Positions 11,830-23,531 of a stretch of 64,000 nt of DNA are shown piece by piece. The translations under genes and the position numbers were made by a program. A model generated the notes under the pieces. That model had not been told where the DNA came from and searched no databases. It saw only the letters and a list, made by a program, of their open reading frames with translations. The DNA is from Cavia porcellus (lineage: Eukaryota > Chordata > Mammalia > Rodentia > Caviidae): positions 1,648,001-1,712,000 of the forward strand of contig NW_026947544.1 in the NCBI RefSeq assembly GCF_034190915.1, read 5' to 3'. The stretch's first letter is position 1, and the number at the start of each line of letters is the position of its first letter.

Positions 11830-11901
11830 GTTCTCTCTGTCTCTGTCTCTGTCTTTCTCTCTCTCTGTCTCTGTCTCTCTCTGTCTCTCTCTTTCTGTCT
11901 C
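11830..11901. repeat. (TCTCTG/TCTC)n simple repeat
   Basis: About 70 bp of CTCTGT/CTCT units lie directly next to the tail of the following antisense SINE. They probably grew from its pyrimidine-rich tail. Confidence 0.85.
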
Positions 11902-12065
11902 TTTTTCTTTTCTTCTGGTACTAGGACTTGAGCCCAGGGCCCCACACATGCTATTTTTATTTCTTATTTTGAGCTCAGTTATTCAGGCTAGCCCCCAAAC
12001 TTGTGATGCTCCTGCCTCAGCTTATTGAATAGCTAGGATTGTAGATATGAGGCACTGCACCTGGA
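11902..12065 (-). mobile_element. B4-like composite SINE (ID + B1), antisense
   Basis: The antisense ID part (TTCTGGTACTAGGACTTGAGC, with the inverted B box) is followed by an antisense B1 (TTATTTTGAGCTCAGTTATTCAGG, CTCCTGCCTCAGCTTATTG, GATTGTAGATATGAGGCACTGC). ID joined to B1 is the structure of rodent B4. Confidence 0.7.
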
Positions 12066-12228
12066 CAAGCATCCTTTGCAAGCTTTCTGAATAAAGAATA
12101 AGAGCACAGCCAATTCTAAATCCATTGTTGGTTTTGTGGAGCTTTTTAAAAAACAAACCAAAACAGAAACCTTGAGACACAGTTCACCTACAGTACACTG
12201 GTTTGTTTATGTGTTTGTTTGCTTATTT

Positions 12229-12303
12229 GTTTTGCAGGGCTGACCCCAGGGCTTTGCTCTTGCTAGGCAGGCATCAACTACTGAGCTGTACGTACCCCAT
12301 CTC
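12229..12303 (-). mobile_element. ID-like SINE fragment, antisense
   Basis: GGGCTGACCCCAGGGCTTTGC, then TGCTAGGCAGGCATCAACTACTGAGCTGTACG, reads as the reverse complement of an ID head: inverted B box, anticodon arm and A box. It is diverged. Confidence 0.6.
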
Positions 12304-13177
12304 CTAATGTAAGGCAGAAATCAGAATATTATTTTGCTTCTCTTTTTTCCCCTCCAATGGATGAGGAGTTGTAATGGGAAGTAACTGTCTTGAGGGCACC
12401 TTCTAAGAGGACACACAGGAGCTTCTATTTTCTCAGAGTGCCATCCTCCTGTAGACCAGAACTTCCAGACGCCATCCTGCATCAATTCCCCTTCTGTGAG
12501 GAAAGCTGGGAGTCCTCTCTGTCCCCTGAGCCAAAGGGGCTTCTCTGCAAATGGGCCCCTGGGGAGCCCTGTTAGTTCAGGAAGTTAGGAGGTGTCTGCC
12601 TCTGCCTCCTCCCCAGACGGGGAAGTGAGTTCCCCCTCCCTGCACCCAAAAACTGTTCCCAGGACACAGGCAGAAGTGAAAGTGAAGGGTGTGCTCAACA
12701 CCTGCTTGCCCCTTGTTTTGAAAATTTTGCCTCTATGGTTTTGGCTGGAACTCAGTTTAAATTCCATCACCCCAGGTCTGCCCTGCACACCCAACAAGGA
12801 ATCCCTCCAGGATGTATGTCAACAGAGCTCCTGGCCAGGGTGAATTGCCCCATGAAATAGTCCTGGGGCAGGTACTCTGTGATAGTGCCCTCATGGTGGG
12901 ACTGGGCTCTGGTTTCTGGTGAAGGTTGAGATTTGCAGAGACAGCCTTTCCTGGATGTCCTGATGTTGGAAGCTTAATGTCCACCACTGTCTGTCCCCAT
13001 GGCAGCTGTGGGGAGAATGCAGGGAGATTCTTTAATGGCACTAATGGGCTGTACCCCCAAAGTATCCTGAATCACAATGCAGAAACAGAGTTTTGGTAAC
13101 AGGGCCTGGGGACACGAGTGAGCAGTGAGGAAGTATGTTCAAGTCTTGATGATGGACTGAATGATTATTGCTATAAG
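12304..13177. other. Unique sequence, no gene seen
   Basis: Short overlapping ORFs only. No repeat or exon is recognised. Confidence 0.45.
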
Positions 13178-13352
13178 AATAATTGGATTTTTTTTTTTGG
13201 TCTTTTTGAGACATCTTACTATGCAGTTCAGGCTGGCCTTGAGCTCAGCCTGTAGCCCAGGCTGGTCTTGAGCTTACGACGATCCTCCTGTCTCAGTCTC
13301 CTGAGTGCTGGGATATCAGGTGTGCACCACCATGCCCGGCTGAATGATTGGA
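13178..13352 (-). mobile_element. B1-like SINE with internal quasi-duplication, antisense, target-site duplication
   Basis: The body (13189-13341) runs T-rich tail, GAGACATCTTACTATGCAG, two copies of the CAGGCTGGCCTTGAGCT / CAGGCTGGTCTTGAGCT block about 35 bp apart, then CTCCTGAGTGCTGGGATATC and CACCACCATGCCCGGC. It is flanked by gaataattgga (13178-13188) and gaatgattgga (13342-13352), one mismatch. The repeated inner block defines a longer B1 subtype than the one at 45,904. Confidence 0.85.
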
Positions 13353-14267
13353 AATTGGTCAGCCTTGAGTTGGATGCTTTTGGCTTCAGCACCCGGATGG
13401 TGCCACTAAGGGGACACAGCTATGCTTTTTAATGCACAGTGACAATCTGCTGAGGACTCACAGGCATCTGTCACAGGGTAATCAGAGTGCACATCCTTTT
13501 GATGCACAGTGCCTTGTGAGCTCCTGTGTTACAGCTACTATTACATGGCCATTCCATAAAGCTATTGGACGGTAAGCGTATTGGGCAGTTCTTGTCTGTC
13601 CAGCATTGGAACCGAGTCCTCTAGCATGTGTTAAAGAGTGTTGGTGGTCATGGGGAGTTAGGTTTGTGCTGCTGGTAGCACCATGGTGTCCCAGCTGTCA
13701 CCAGCAGCTTCTTTAGCTGTGGGATCGAAGCAGAGAGAGTCGAAGACAGCGGTGTAGGCTGCCACCCAGCCAGCTGCCTCCTGGCTGCTGTGATGCACTT
13801 AACCCCACTCCCCAGGGAATGGGATGCAGCTCGAGATTGCTGGGAGGTCAGAGATGACTCACTGAATTTTCATGACAGCGTGGTGATATTTCCCTTTATT
13901 GGATGGGAGCTGTGACTTGCATTTCTCTCCCAGTGACAGAACAAGAAACTGTTTCAAGACTTTCTCTTCTTTCCAATATCCTAGGAAGGCTGGAGGTTGT
14001 GCCTCCCCCATTTTTGTTTTTACTGGAAGGACAACCCTCTAGCTCTGGCTGGCGTCACCCTTCTCAGAATCCCTTGGAATCTGAGTCTCTTGGAATCCTG
14101 GGAAACACAGCTGTGTCCATGTGGCAATGGAGCGAGACAGGATTCAGAAGGGAGTTTGGGCCTTAGCTTGGGAGCATCCTGCATCCACAGTCTTGTGTGG
14201 TCTCCACGAGAGTGGTGACCCTGTCCAGTGGGCTTGTTGTGGTATGTTGAGCTTACTGCTCTAGGTG
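13353..14267. other. Unique sequence, no gene seen
   Basis: No repeat or exon is recognised. The short ORFs at 13903-14218 overlap in two frames and look like chance. Confidence 0.45.
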
Positions 14268-14650
14268 GTGCTTTATGCTTTTTTTGTTTTCAAATTGTGG
14301 TAAAACATACATAGCACACAATCTACCAGCTTGGTCTCCCCCTTTTTTTGGAGTTAGAGTGGTAATGGCCCAGGCCTCCTGCACCATCAAGCCTGCTTCC
14401 CAGTCTCACCAAAATGTTTGGAACAGTAGATTTCCAGTGGTATCAGATAACTTCATACAGTCACATGGCTGAACTTAGGCATCACCCCAAACAGAAATGA
14501 CCTGGTTCATCACTGCTTTTCTATCTCCTCACGCCTGTCTCCAGCCTCTGGTTTCCACCATGTTCCTGTTTGTAGGATTCTGGGAGCCCCATATAAGTGG
14601 AGGTTTGGTCTTTGTCTTTTTATGACTTCACATCAGGCTCCTAACACATG
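14268..14650 (-). mobile_element. Ancient L1 3' fragment, antisense
   Basis: The plus strand reads old L1 3'-UTR phrases in order: TTCAAATTGTGGTAAAACATACAT, CTCTGGTTTCCACCATGTTCC, CCCATATAAGTGGAGG, TCTTTGTCTTTTTATGACTTC. These match the inverted 3' end of old mammalian L1M-type elements, at high divergence. Confidence 0.7.
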
Positions 14651-14651
14651 T

Positions 14652-14760
14652 CAAGATTTAGGCTTGAGCATATAGCTCTGTGGCACAAGCGTCTGCCTGG
14701 CATGTTTAAGGTTGTAAGTTCGATTCCTGGTACAAAACAAACAAACAAACAAAAGATTTA
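14652..14760 (+). mobile_element. ID-like SINE with (CAAA)n tail and short flanking duplication
   Basis: The body reads GGCTTGAGCATATAGCTCTGTGGCACAAGCGTCTGCCTGGC, with a B box GTAAGTTCGATTCC and a CAAACAAACAAAC tail. AAGATTTA flanks it at 14653-14660 and 14753-14760. It is diverged from the 7139 copy in the D arm. Confidence 0.75.
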
Positions 14761-15455
14761 TGTAGGGGTCAGGAAAGTTTCTGAGGTGAAGGCTTTGGAT
14801 TTGGAGTTACATTTTTAGTGATGGTGACCAGATACCTCTTGGGTTGGCCCAAGTTCTCCTGAGGTCAAGGTCACTGAGGCCCATGTTAGAGCTACTGACT
14901 CTGGCAGTGTGGCAAATGTTAACTGCCTAGAACCCTGGTGTAGTGTTTGATGTCTGGAGGTTCAGTTAATAATTTAAACACGGTGATTGTGGGGAATGGA
15001 GATTAGATTTAATCTGGCTTTTTCTTTCTCCCTTCTTCTCTTCAAAGGCCCAAGTCCTCATAATAGTGCTTCCCATTTTAATAATTTGAGCCTGGTTTAT
15101 GTTATGAAATACCAGAAGAGGCGGGTCACATTGACATGTGCTCACACCTCTTCGCATCCACTGGTCATAACCAAAGAGTAACTCTCATTTAGAATGTCAC
15201 TAACTGAAGATAAACTTGATAGAAGAACCATGCTGTATCCCCTGGCCTTCCTCAAGGACGCTTCTGCCCAGATTCTGTGAAATCCTGGGGCAGCCAAGCC
15301 TCCTTCCTGTGGCTGGAATGGAACCTTGTCTGCACCGCCGATCTCTCTGGTAGATAGCCTGTTGTGAGCAGCTTTGGCTCCTGCCTGTCTGTGGGGAGGC
15401 TGCTGCCTGCCTCTTGCTCAGTGCTTGTCTCATAGTGAGGAAGGCTCTAGCAGTG
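14761..15455. other. Unique sequence, no gene seen
   Basis: Nothing recognised. The Gln/Arg-rich minus ORF at 15200-15433 has no family likeness. Confidence 0.4.
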
Positions 15456-15462
15456 TCAAATC

Positions 15463-15488
15463 CAGGGGCACGGGGGGCGGGGGGGAGT
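15463..15488 (+). repeat. G-rich run with quadruplex potential
   Basis: Four G tracts of three or more occur within about 26 bases (GGGG-CAC-GGGGGGC-GGGGGGG-AG). This fits the simple G3+N1-7 rule, with a T-free loop set. The role is unknown. Confidence 0.5.
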
Positions 15489-16821
15489 GTCCTTACGTCT
15501 CTTGTGATTTGCAGAAAGGCAGATGAACAGAGCCCCTAGAATACCTTTCTTATCTGCAGAGCCTGATGTCTGTGTACTTGGCCTTTGGTAGGTGGAGTTG
15601 GCCAGGGAAAGATTACCTGACATGTGCCCTCAGGAGAAACCAGTGAGCAGTCCCTGCCCTGTGTACAGGACAAGGCCCCCCGGGGAGCAGAATCCATGTG
15701 GGAACCATCATCCCTGCCCACAGAGGTGCTGAGAATGTGGTTCTTTGGGGACAGAAGAATTGAGAAACGGCCAACAGAGGCTGAGGTGATGGGGTGCTAA
15801 GGGAAAGGGCTGACCGTCTTGATTTCTGTCTTCTTTCTGTATGATTCAGGGGCCAAGATAAAAGAAGAGATGATGCATGGGGATGGTAAGGGACCCCTAG
15901 ATACATTATCAACCTGCACAGGTGCACAGAGACCTTCTTGTGGCCTTTATGACAATCCTGGGGTTCCACGAAGGTTGTGCAGGTAGCAGGTATGCTGGGC
16001 ATTGGGGTGGCTTGTGCTCTGCTGTAAAGTGTTGTGGAACTTCAGTTTTGCACTGGGTAGAACAGAGTTGACAGTCTGTTTGGTAAGGTTGCTAACTGCA
16101 TTCCAAGGAATTGTGTAGGTAAGGAATTTAGACCCAGGCACAGGGTGAAGGTTTGCTCCTGTCATCAATCTAGCGTGTTCTGAGATGGCCCCCATCCCTG
16201 TCTTCTAGGCTAATGTCTACTCATTTTAGGATTTGGCTGGGCTGGCACCTTCCCTTGATGGCTTTGTGGCCCTCATCAGTGTTGGGTGATATGCTGAGAG
16301 CATGGGGTGATTGCATTTCTGGGAAGCCTGATGATAACCCTTGGTTAAATCTCCCACCCCGGCTAACTGCCTCTGTGCCTACGCCACAGGCATATGCCTC
16401 TCTGTTGCCTTGCACCTGGCACAGAGCTGGGCACATGACCAGTGCTCAGTCTAGCAGAAGATGAGGTTATATAGTCATCCCAGGATCTGCCCCATCATCG
16501 CTGTCTATGCTTGGAGACCAACCCTTGGAGCTAAACTGACCCAGTATAGCCTGGAAGTCATAGTAACTCTTGGCCAGGACTTTACAGACATCCATTCGCT
16601 GCAGCTGATCAGAATGTTATGCAGAGGTTATGCAATGTGTATACACTGCATTCTTACTTGATTACATATGCAAACCAGATGCCAGTTACAAGTACTGGAA
16701 GAATTTGGCCCAGGAAACCAGGTCGGTGGTAGTGAGGTCACAGGGACCTTTCTGTACTCTGGTGATGATGTAGGAGAATAAAACTCCCTACTTACTATAT
16801 ATCTGGTGCAAGTTCATGTTC
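15489..16821. other. Unique sequence, no gene seen
   Basis: ORFs up to 129 codons on the minus strand overlap others and show no domain. No repeat is recognised. Confidence 0.4.
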
Positions 16822-17372
16822 TGTAACATTGAAGAAAGAATTTTAGGAACAATAGAGGTTAAGAGTAGAATATATTTATTGAGAGAGAGAGAAAGCTTCT
16901 GTCTGAAAGAGACAGAAAGGGTCCTGAGCAGGTGACCAAGGACTCTTTCTAGGGATTTTTATAGAGTAAAATCATGGGGTGAGACAGGTTCAAGTTGGGG
17001 AAGACTAGGAACTTGCCTTTGGTGGTCAACCAATAAGATTAATTGTTCTGGTAAAATTCATTACATTGGAGACAAATGGGAAAGTGAGTCATGTAGGAAG
17101 TGGGCATTCTTAGAGAGCAGTGACTCTTTCCTTAGGGGGTTGGGATGATGACTCCTGACTTCCTCAGAGTGATAGGGAACTATTTAGAATATCAGTCCTT
17201 ATGATATGGATGCATTTGTTTGAGCCCGTGTCTTGAAGTCTGGCCCAAAGCAGAAGGAGTCTGTCTCCTTGATAGTTGCAAAGTATCTGGGTTTCTGCAC
17301 TGGCTCCTTTAAAGACCCGCCTTGTCTCACTACCTATAATATTTCTGGCTAACTCACCTGTCTGTAACAGTG
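16822..17372 (-). mobile_element. Candidate solo LTR, antisense
   Basis: The block starts TGTAACATTG and ends CTGTCTGTAACA, giving TG...CA termini on both strands. Close to its left end the plus strand has TTTATTGAGAGAGAGAG, whose reverse complement supplies an AATAAA poly(A) signal after a CT-rich stretch. TTTTTATAG at about 16960 gives an inverted TATA-like ATAAAAA. Length (about 550 bp) and signal order fit an ERV LTR on the minus strand. The four bases flanking it do not match (GTTC and GTGA), so the ends are uncertain. Confidence 0.4.
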
Positions 17373-19363
17373 ACAGAAAGTACTGCTATACCCCGTCACT
17401 GTCCCATTGGTAACCCTGGTCACACCCACTGAGCACTCATTATGGTTCATCAGGACTCAAGTCTAGACGGTCTGGTGCATTATGCAGGTTACCAAGACAA
17501 AGAAGCCAATGTGATGTACAGATGAGGTTGGCTTGTAAACAGGGTGACTCATAGGAAGGAGGCCTGCTCATTCCAGTTAGAGAATCCGTCAGGGCTGGAC
17601 AGGTGGCCTGGCTTTCCTGAGGCTGTGACAGTGTCAGAATTTGCACCTTGTACTGCCAAGGTCAAGTCACCTGCAGGTGAAGTGAGCTAGAGAGGGACCG
17701 TGACTCAGAAGGGCCCACTGCAGGCCATGGCTGCCATGTGGGAGGCAAAGTCTTTCCATTGTGTCTTCTTATGAAGTTACCCATTTTACAAGGGAGCTTA
17801 AAGTTGGGTTTGTAACAGAAAGCTGAGCCACTGAAGGAAGTGACATGGAGGACAACTGTCGATCTTCCCTTCAAATATGAGCTGAGTTAGGAATTGCAAA
17901 ATGTTTTCTGTTTGCATTTGACAGAAGACTCAAGCTTTTCATCACAAAAAGTAAATTCAGTGGTTAGCCAGCAGTATATTGTCCCATAAGAATGCAGTGT
18001 TAATTTCCCCATGGTTTCCAACTCTGCCTCTCCCTTCTAATTGAAAATAAAGGCAGAATGTACTTTTGGTACAGGTGTGTTAGGTAATAAACAATAAGAG
18101 AGAATTTTGTTCACTGGGGGGAAAAGAGGCTGAGAATCCAACAATATAAAAGTGTAACCAAAAAAATGCTGTTTGGTGGAATTGAACTATAATTAATTGT
18201 ACTAATTATGGAAACAAATAATCAAATTGCCTTGATGGTACAATGCATGTGTTAATGCCTATTTTTAAAAATTCATTATCTGTTAAGGTGGGAAAGACAA
18301 TATAGTGCACTTAGCCCAGAAGGGCTAGATTTGGCCAATTGAGTTCTCTGGTGAGAGCAGGTTTGTGCCTTGCTTACAGGAGCATTGGACAGTAGGCGGA
18401 CTTGGACCGGAGGATGGACAGAGGCCTGAGGACCAACACTATCAGGGGAGAGGGCTATAGAAGGAGAAGGGAAAGTTCATTCAAGAGGAGATGGGGGATT
18501 TTGCAAGGGTGTCTTCTCTGGATTTGATCCTTCTTCTTAGGTTTGTGTGCATTGTGTTTTATTATGGTCCGTGCATGCTGTTGATTTAATTAACATTTTA
18601 AAAATCCAAAGAGTACTGCAGAGTCTGCGTGAGTCATGAAAATCTTTTTATTCCTCTTAATGTCACTTTTCAGAGTAAGCACTGCTAATATTTCCCCCAG
18701 AAGTTTTACATAAATTGTGAGGAGAGACAGAGAGAAACAGAGAGAGAAAAGGTCTTAACGTACCTTGGACTTGCTGCCCTGTGTGCAGTAGACTCACCCT
18801 CTGGAAGACCAAGTGAGTGTCCAGTAGGCTTCTTAGTGCTAGATGACCGAATTTTGAGCCCAAGCCTGGGGATCATTAGAATCAGTGAGAGCTCTGGCAA
18901 GGACAGAGAACCAGGTGGTTGACGTTGGGGTGGTAGGATCCAGACAACTTTGCAGGGATTGAGAACTGGGGAGGCACAGAGGTAGCAGCTCTCACTGTGG
19001 GAAGTATGGACCCTGGATACTGCATAGCTGAAGAGTTGGAGGGGAACCTGCAGACACATTCCTGTACTAGGTAGGGTTGGAACCTCAAGACTCAAAGGTA
19101 GTGTGTGTTAAGCTAAGTCTGGTGTGTCCATCTCCAGGCTGGTCCAAGGGGCAGAGAGAGCAAGGACTCGGTCACCCCCTCATTTGACAATATCTTCACT
19201 AGAAATTACCCTCACTACTGGGCTTCCATTAGCTGTAGCTAACAATTTACAATTTATTCTTAAAGGTGACAACTATTATAGACATCATAGTGTGGGAAAA
19301 TGTTTCAGAATTGCTTAGTGTACCTCTGTCTCTCATGCCTACTTAAATTAAAAAAAAAAAAAA
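17373..19363. other. Unique sequence, no gene seen
   Basis: AT-rich around 17.9-18.7 kb. No exon or repeat family is recognised. A short GAGACAGAGA patch lies at 18721-18748. Confidence 0.45.
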
Positions 19364-19501
19364 AATTGGATGTGGTGGCCCATAACTGTAGGCTTAGCTA
19401 TTGAGGAGGCTGAGGCAGGAGGTTCACTTGAGCCTAGAAGTTCAAAATTAGCCTGGGCAGTATAGTAGACCCTGTATCAGAAAAGGAAAAACAAAAAAAT
19501 A
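19364..19501 (+). mobile_element. B1-like SINE, sense
   Basis: TTGGATGTGGTGGCCCATAACTG, GAGGCTGAGGCAGGAGGTTCACTTGAG, TTAGCCTGGGCAGTATAGTAG and an A-rich tail follow the B1 order. An A15 run sits just upstream of the body (19350-19364). Confidence 0.75.
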
Positions 19502-19774
19502 AATCCCCAAAGCCATCTCATCTATTCTCTGGTTGTCTCTTCCTCTGACATTGTCTCACACTATTATCATTTTCAGTAGAAGGACTAGCAAGAGTATTTG
19601 TGGATTCCTTCCAGTGTCATTTGGGGGTGGGGGTGGTAATGGTGAATGTTCACATCGTTTTACTGATAATGATGTATAGCTCTTCTGCGTGTTAAATTTT
19701 GGAGAATAGCCTTTACTTTTATTTAAAGAATAGAGGTGGTAGATGACTTGGTAAGTGATAAAATTCCATAACAA

Positions 19775-19930
19775 AGCCGGGAGTGGTGGTGCACACGCCT
19801 GTAATCCCAGCACTTGAGAGACGGAGACAGGAGAATCACTGTGAGTAAAAGGCCAGCCTGGGCTACTAAAGTGAGCTCAAGGCCAGCCTGAACTGCATAG
19901 TAAGACCTTGTCTCCAAAAAAAAGAAAAAA
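19775..19930 (+). mobile_element. B1-like SINE with internal quasi-duplication, sense
   Basis: It starts GCCGGGAGTGGTGGTGCACAC, then CCTGTAATCCCAGCACTTGAG. Two GGCCAGCCTG blocks follow 34 bp apart (19851 and 19881), and it ends AAGACCTTGTCTCC plus an A tail. It is the least diverged B1 in the window. It is the sense counterpart of the 13,189 and 40,367 copies. Confidence 0.88.
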
Positions 19931-20378
19931 TTAGACAGAAGACTTCTGTGCAGTGGTGTCAGATACAGTGTTCCTGCAGCCATTCCCACCCATGGGGGAC
20001 CACACAGATCCTCCCACTGAACCAGAGCTGGGGAGCTCAGTTGAAGGAGAAGGGTTTCTTGCTGGTTACTGTGGTTCAAATGTCTTCACTTTATAAGTTT
20101 GTATCATCATGAGCTTGGTGACTGTGTGCTGTGACCCTTCATAAGCCTTTGAAAAAGAACAGAGGCAGAAAGCACCACCCCAAGGTGAATCCTGTGTTCC
20201 CACCACTGTCTTAACACTAAGGAAAAAAAGCAACTCTGTAAAGGCACTGGGATAGGAAGAGGTTTGGCATGAGGCAGGTAAAGTCTAATAAAAAGTACAC
20301 TGTGCTAGGCTAGATGTGGCCATGTTAGAATAACAATAGGATTCTCCACTGATGTAGCTTAGCATCAGTAGACTTCTT

Positions 20379-20496
20379 TGTTTTTAATGAGGCAGGCTTT
20401 CGCTAACTTACCCAGGCTGGCTGAGAACTTGCAACCTTCCTACTTCATCACTGTCTGGGGTTATAGGTGTGAACTAGCCATGTCCACCCCTGCACA
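20379..20496 (-). mobile_element. B1-like SINE, very worn, antisense
   Basis: TTTTTAATGAGGCAGGCTTTCGC, CCCAGGCTGGCTGAGAACTTGC and GGGGTTATAGGTGTGAACTAGCC align with an inverted B1, at high divergence. Confidence 0.6.
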
Positions 20497-20805
20497 GCAT
20501 GTATCCTCTGTTGTTAGAAGAGCCCTGAGTTGCAAGTGCTCAATGCCTGAGTCCCTTCGGAAGCTGTTGAGTACTGAGAAACCTTCTTACCCACAGTGTT
20601 GTAGGAGCTCAGCTTTCGGGTGTGGGCCACTGCATAGGAGGAAGGCTTAGAGTGGCAGGAGGAAGGCAGTGTGAGCCCCTCTTTCCTATCATTTATCAAT
20701 GTGAACCCTCATAGGTGCCCTGCAGTTCCCTAATGCCTTCCTTATGCTGAAAGCATCCCCACGACATAGCCAGACAGGTGGTGTTATAGCTCTCTGACCA
20801 ACAGT
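20497..20805. other. Unique sequence, nothing recognised
   Basis: This is a short gap between two antisense B1 copies, with no gene or repeat signal. Confidence 0.4.
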
Positions 20806-20936
20806 TTGGTTTCTTGAGACAGGGTCTCACTATGCAGTTCAGGCTAGACTTGAACTCACCATGTAGTCCAAGCTGGCCTGAAACTCACATCGATCCTCCT
20901 GCCTCAGCCTCCCAAGTGCTGGGATTATAGCACCAT
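20806..20936 (-). mobile_element. B1-like SINE, antisense, with internal quasi-duplication
   Basis: TTCTTGAGACAGGGTCTCACTATGCAG, two related blocks (CAGGCTAGACTTGAACTC and CAAGCTGGCCTGAAACTC), then CTGCCTCAGCCTCCCAAGTGCTGGGATTATAG. Confidence 0.85.
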
Positions 20937-22011
20937 CTCATGCAACTCTGTTAGCTTTATAAATTTTTTGTTGTTGTTGTGGGGACAGTGAGTGCAATTT
21001 GTCACATACCCTGAGACTGGCCCTATGGCAGTTGTGCAGTTACGCTAAGTACAAATTCAGATACAAATCAGCACTTTGCAATTCTGGTTGAACATATGAC
21101 CTGGGCTTGGTTTTGTGAGTCTTCTGCACACACGTACTGGTGTGTGTTATGGATGGGGCGGGGAAGGAAGCTACATCTGCTGGCCATGTGTCTACATGCC
21201 TTGGGCATCCAGGTACCAACTGAACTTGTGGAGCCCTATGCATGTCTCATTTGTCTAGACAGCAAGACCCAAGCAGTGGTGAGCCCTAGGGGTATTTGTG
21301 TGCATTTGGAAGTGGGCTGCTTTCTCCTCCCCTTATACACAGCAGAACCCTGGAGGATGAGGCTACAGTGTCCCCACAGTGGGCTACAGTGACCATATTC
21401 CATGTAGTCATATGTAAGTTCTCCAGTTGCTTGGTCCCTGCCCACATCTAGGATTGCATCCTGAGTTTGGCACTTTCGCCAGTCTCCTGCAGCCTCCCTC
21501 CTATAGTGTGGTGATATGATTCTCCCACTTCCCTGAGATGAAGTGAGTTTGGCACTTTCGCATCTCAACATCCAGCTTGACGATGCTCAGCTAGCAGGTC
21601 ACTCTGATCATCTGTGATAATGACACATCTGTGTAGGGACACTTGGAGCCAGTGCAGATGCCCCATTCTCACCATCTTTGCCACCTGGTGTCCTCAGTGA
21701 GTGATATCCTGCACACTAGTACCTCTGTGGCTAAGCATGGCCCAGCTCCAGCTGAACCCCTTAAGCCTGCTGAATTGTTCCTGGTTCCTGGCAGCTTCTA
21801 CTATGCAGTGACAGCATTGAGGACCGTGCCAGAAGCAAGAGGGCACACAGAGCCAGATGGGTCACTGTCCCACTGACTCTTGAGCCACTGCATTCCTGAT
21901 GAAAAAATGATGTTTCAAATTCTTCCTTTCATTTTGCATTTATTAGTTGGCATAGTCAAAGAGCTTTCTGCTTTTTCACTTGAAAAAAAATCATTTATGG
22001 AAGTGTTGTAA
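20937..22011. other. Unique sequence, with one short direct repeat
   Basis: No gene is seen. TGAGTTTGGCACTTTCGC occurs at 21462 and again at 21544, with no explanation from a known repeat family. Confidence 0.45.
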
Positions 22012-22994
22012 CCCTTCCTCTCCTCTCCTTCCCAACCCTCTACTACCCCTTCCCCTCCCTTCTCTTTTCTTTCCTTCCCCTCCCCTCTCCTCTCCATCCT
22101 GTCTCCTCTCCTCTTTTCCTCATCATCCTGTTCTATCCCCTCTCCTCCCCTCCCCCCTCCCCTCTCCTCTCTTCTGCTCTCCTCTCCTCTCCTGTCTCCT
22201 CTCCTGTTCTCTTTATCCCCTTTCCTCTCCTCTCCTCTCCCCTCCTCTTCCCTCCCTCCCCTCGCTTCTTCTCTTCCCTCCCCTCCTCTCCCTTCCCCTC
22301 CCCTCATCTTTCCTCTCCCCTCCCCTCTCCTCTCCATCCTGTCTCCTCTCCGCTTTTCCTCACCATCCTGTTCTCTCTTTCCTCTCTTCTCCACCTCTCT
22401 TGTCCTCTCTATCCCCTCTCCTTTCCTCTCTATCATCTCTCTACCACCTCTTCTCCCCTCTTCTGTCCTCTCTATCATCTCCTCTCCTCTCTATCATCCC
22501 CTCTATCCCCTCTCCTCTCCTCTGTCTCCTGTCCTCTCCTCTCCTCTCCTGTTCTCTCTATCCCTTTTCCTCTCCCCTCCCCTCCCCTACTTTCCTCTCC
22601 AACTCCTCTTCTCTGTCCCCTCTCCTGTCCTTTCTGTCTCCTCTCTCTCCCCCCCTCTCCTCTTCTCTCTTCTCCTCTCTTCTCCTCTCCTCTATATCCC
22701 CTCTTCTCTATCTCCTCTCCTCTCTATCCCCTCTTCTGTCCTGTCTATCCTCTTTCTTCACCCCTCCTCTCCTCTTTATCCCTTCTCCATCCTTTCCTCT
22801 CCCCTCTCCTTCTCTTCCCTCTCCCCTCCCCTCCCCTCCCCTCCTTTCTATCCCCTCTCCTCTGCATCCCTTCTTCTCTGCATCCCTTCTCCTCTGTATC
22901 CCGTCTCCTTTCCTTCTAACCCCTCTCCATCCTCTGATCTCCTTTTTATCCCCTCTCCTCTCCTGTCTGTACCCTCTCCTCTCCTCCCCTCCAC
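22012..22994 (+). repeat. About 980-bp polypyrimidine tract, (CTCCT)n-based
   Basis: The plus strand is almost pure C/T, built from CCTCT, CTCCC and TCCTC units with sparse ATCC and GTCT interruptions. The minus strand is the matching GA-rich strand. The long open frames reported across it on both strands (up to 348 codons) come only from the lack of stop codons in CT-rich units and are not genes. A higher-order copy is visible: the 60 bases from 22081 recur from 22321 at exactly 240 bp with few changes. Confidence 0.95.
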
Positions 22995-23531
22995 TTGTGC
23001 TGTGTGACAAGGAAGCTTTGGGCTGAGGATCCCAGAAGGAGTCTGTCCGATTCCCCAGAATTGGGCTGGGGGAGGCCAATGCCAGTGTGCTTTTGGAGTC
23101 ATGGAAAAGGCTTAGATGAGCCCCTGATGTAGGCCCTGCTTCTAGCAGTCCACTGATTCTCTGTCCATGCACTAGAGAACATAAACAGACATTACAGAGT
23201 ATTATTTATGTAACCTATCAATCTTGGTCAACCAGGGAAAAAGCAAAATGTGGGTTGATGACATGGGGCTGTCTCCCACGTTCTTCTGATCACATGCTTC
23301 AGTTTCTGTTAGACTTCCAAATCCTCTCAGTAATATAGAGATGGTTCTCTTTTTTGCATGGAAAAATGACATGTAAGGATTGTTGGAGTTTACATTTTGG
23401 TTATTTTAATGAATGCTGGAACCACATACCAAGAATTATTAGAAGAATTATTGCATTTTATGTTAGAGACTATTGTAACCCACCCAAAAAACAAGGCCCC
23501 ATGATGAAAAATGGGGCCCCACATCTTTTTA
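22995..23531. other. Unique sequence, no gene seen
   Basis: Nothing is recognised between the pyrimidine tract and the next SINE. Confidence 0.45.

Noticed and set aside
22012..22994. CRISPR-like or satellite array
   Set aside because: No spaced identical repeats. It is a low-complexity pyrimidine tract in a mammalian genome.
21980..23026. 348-codon plus-strand ORF and long minus-strand Glu/Arg/Gly-rich ORFs
   Set aside because: They come from the polypyrimidine repeat, which lacks stop codons in CT-rich units.
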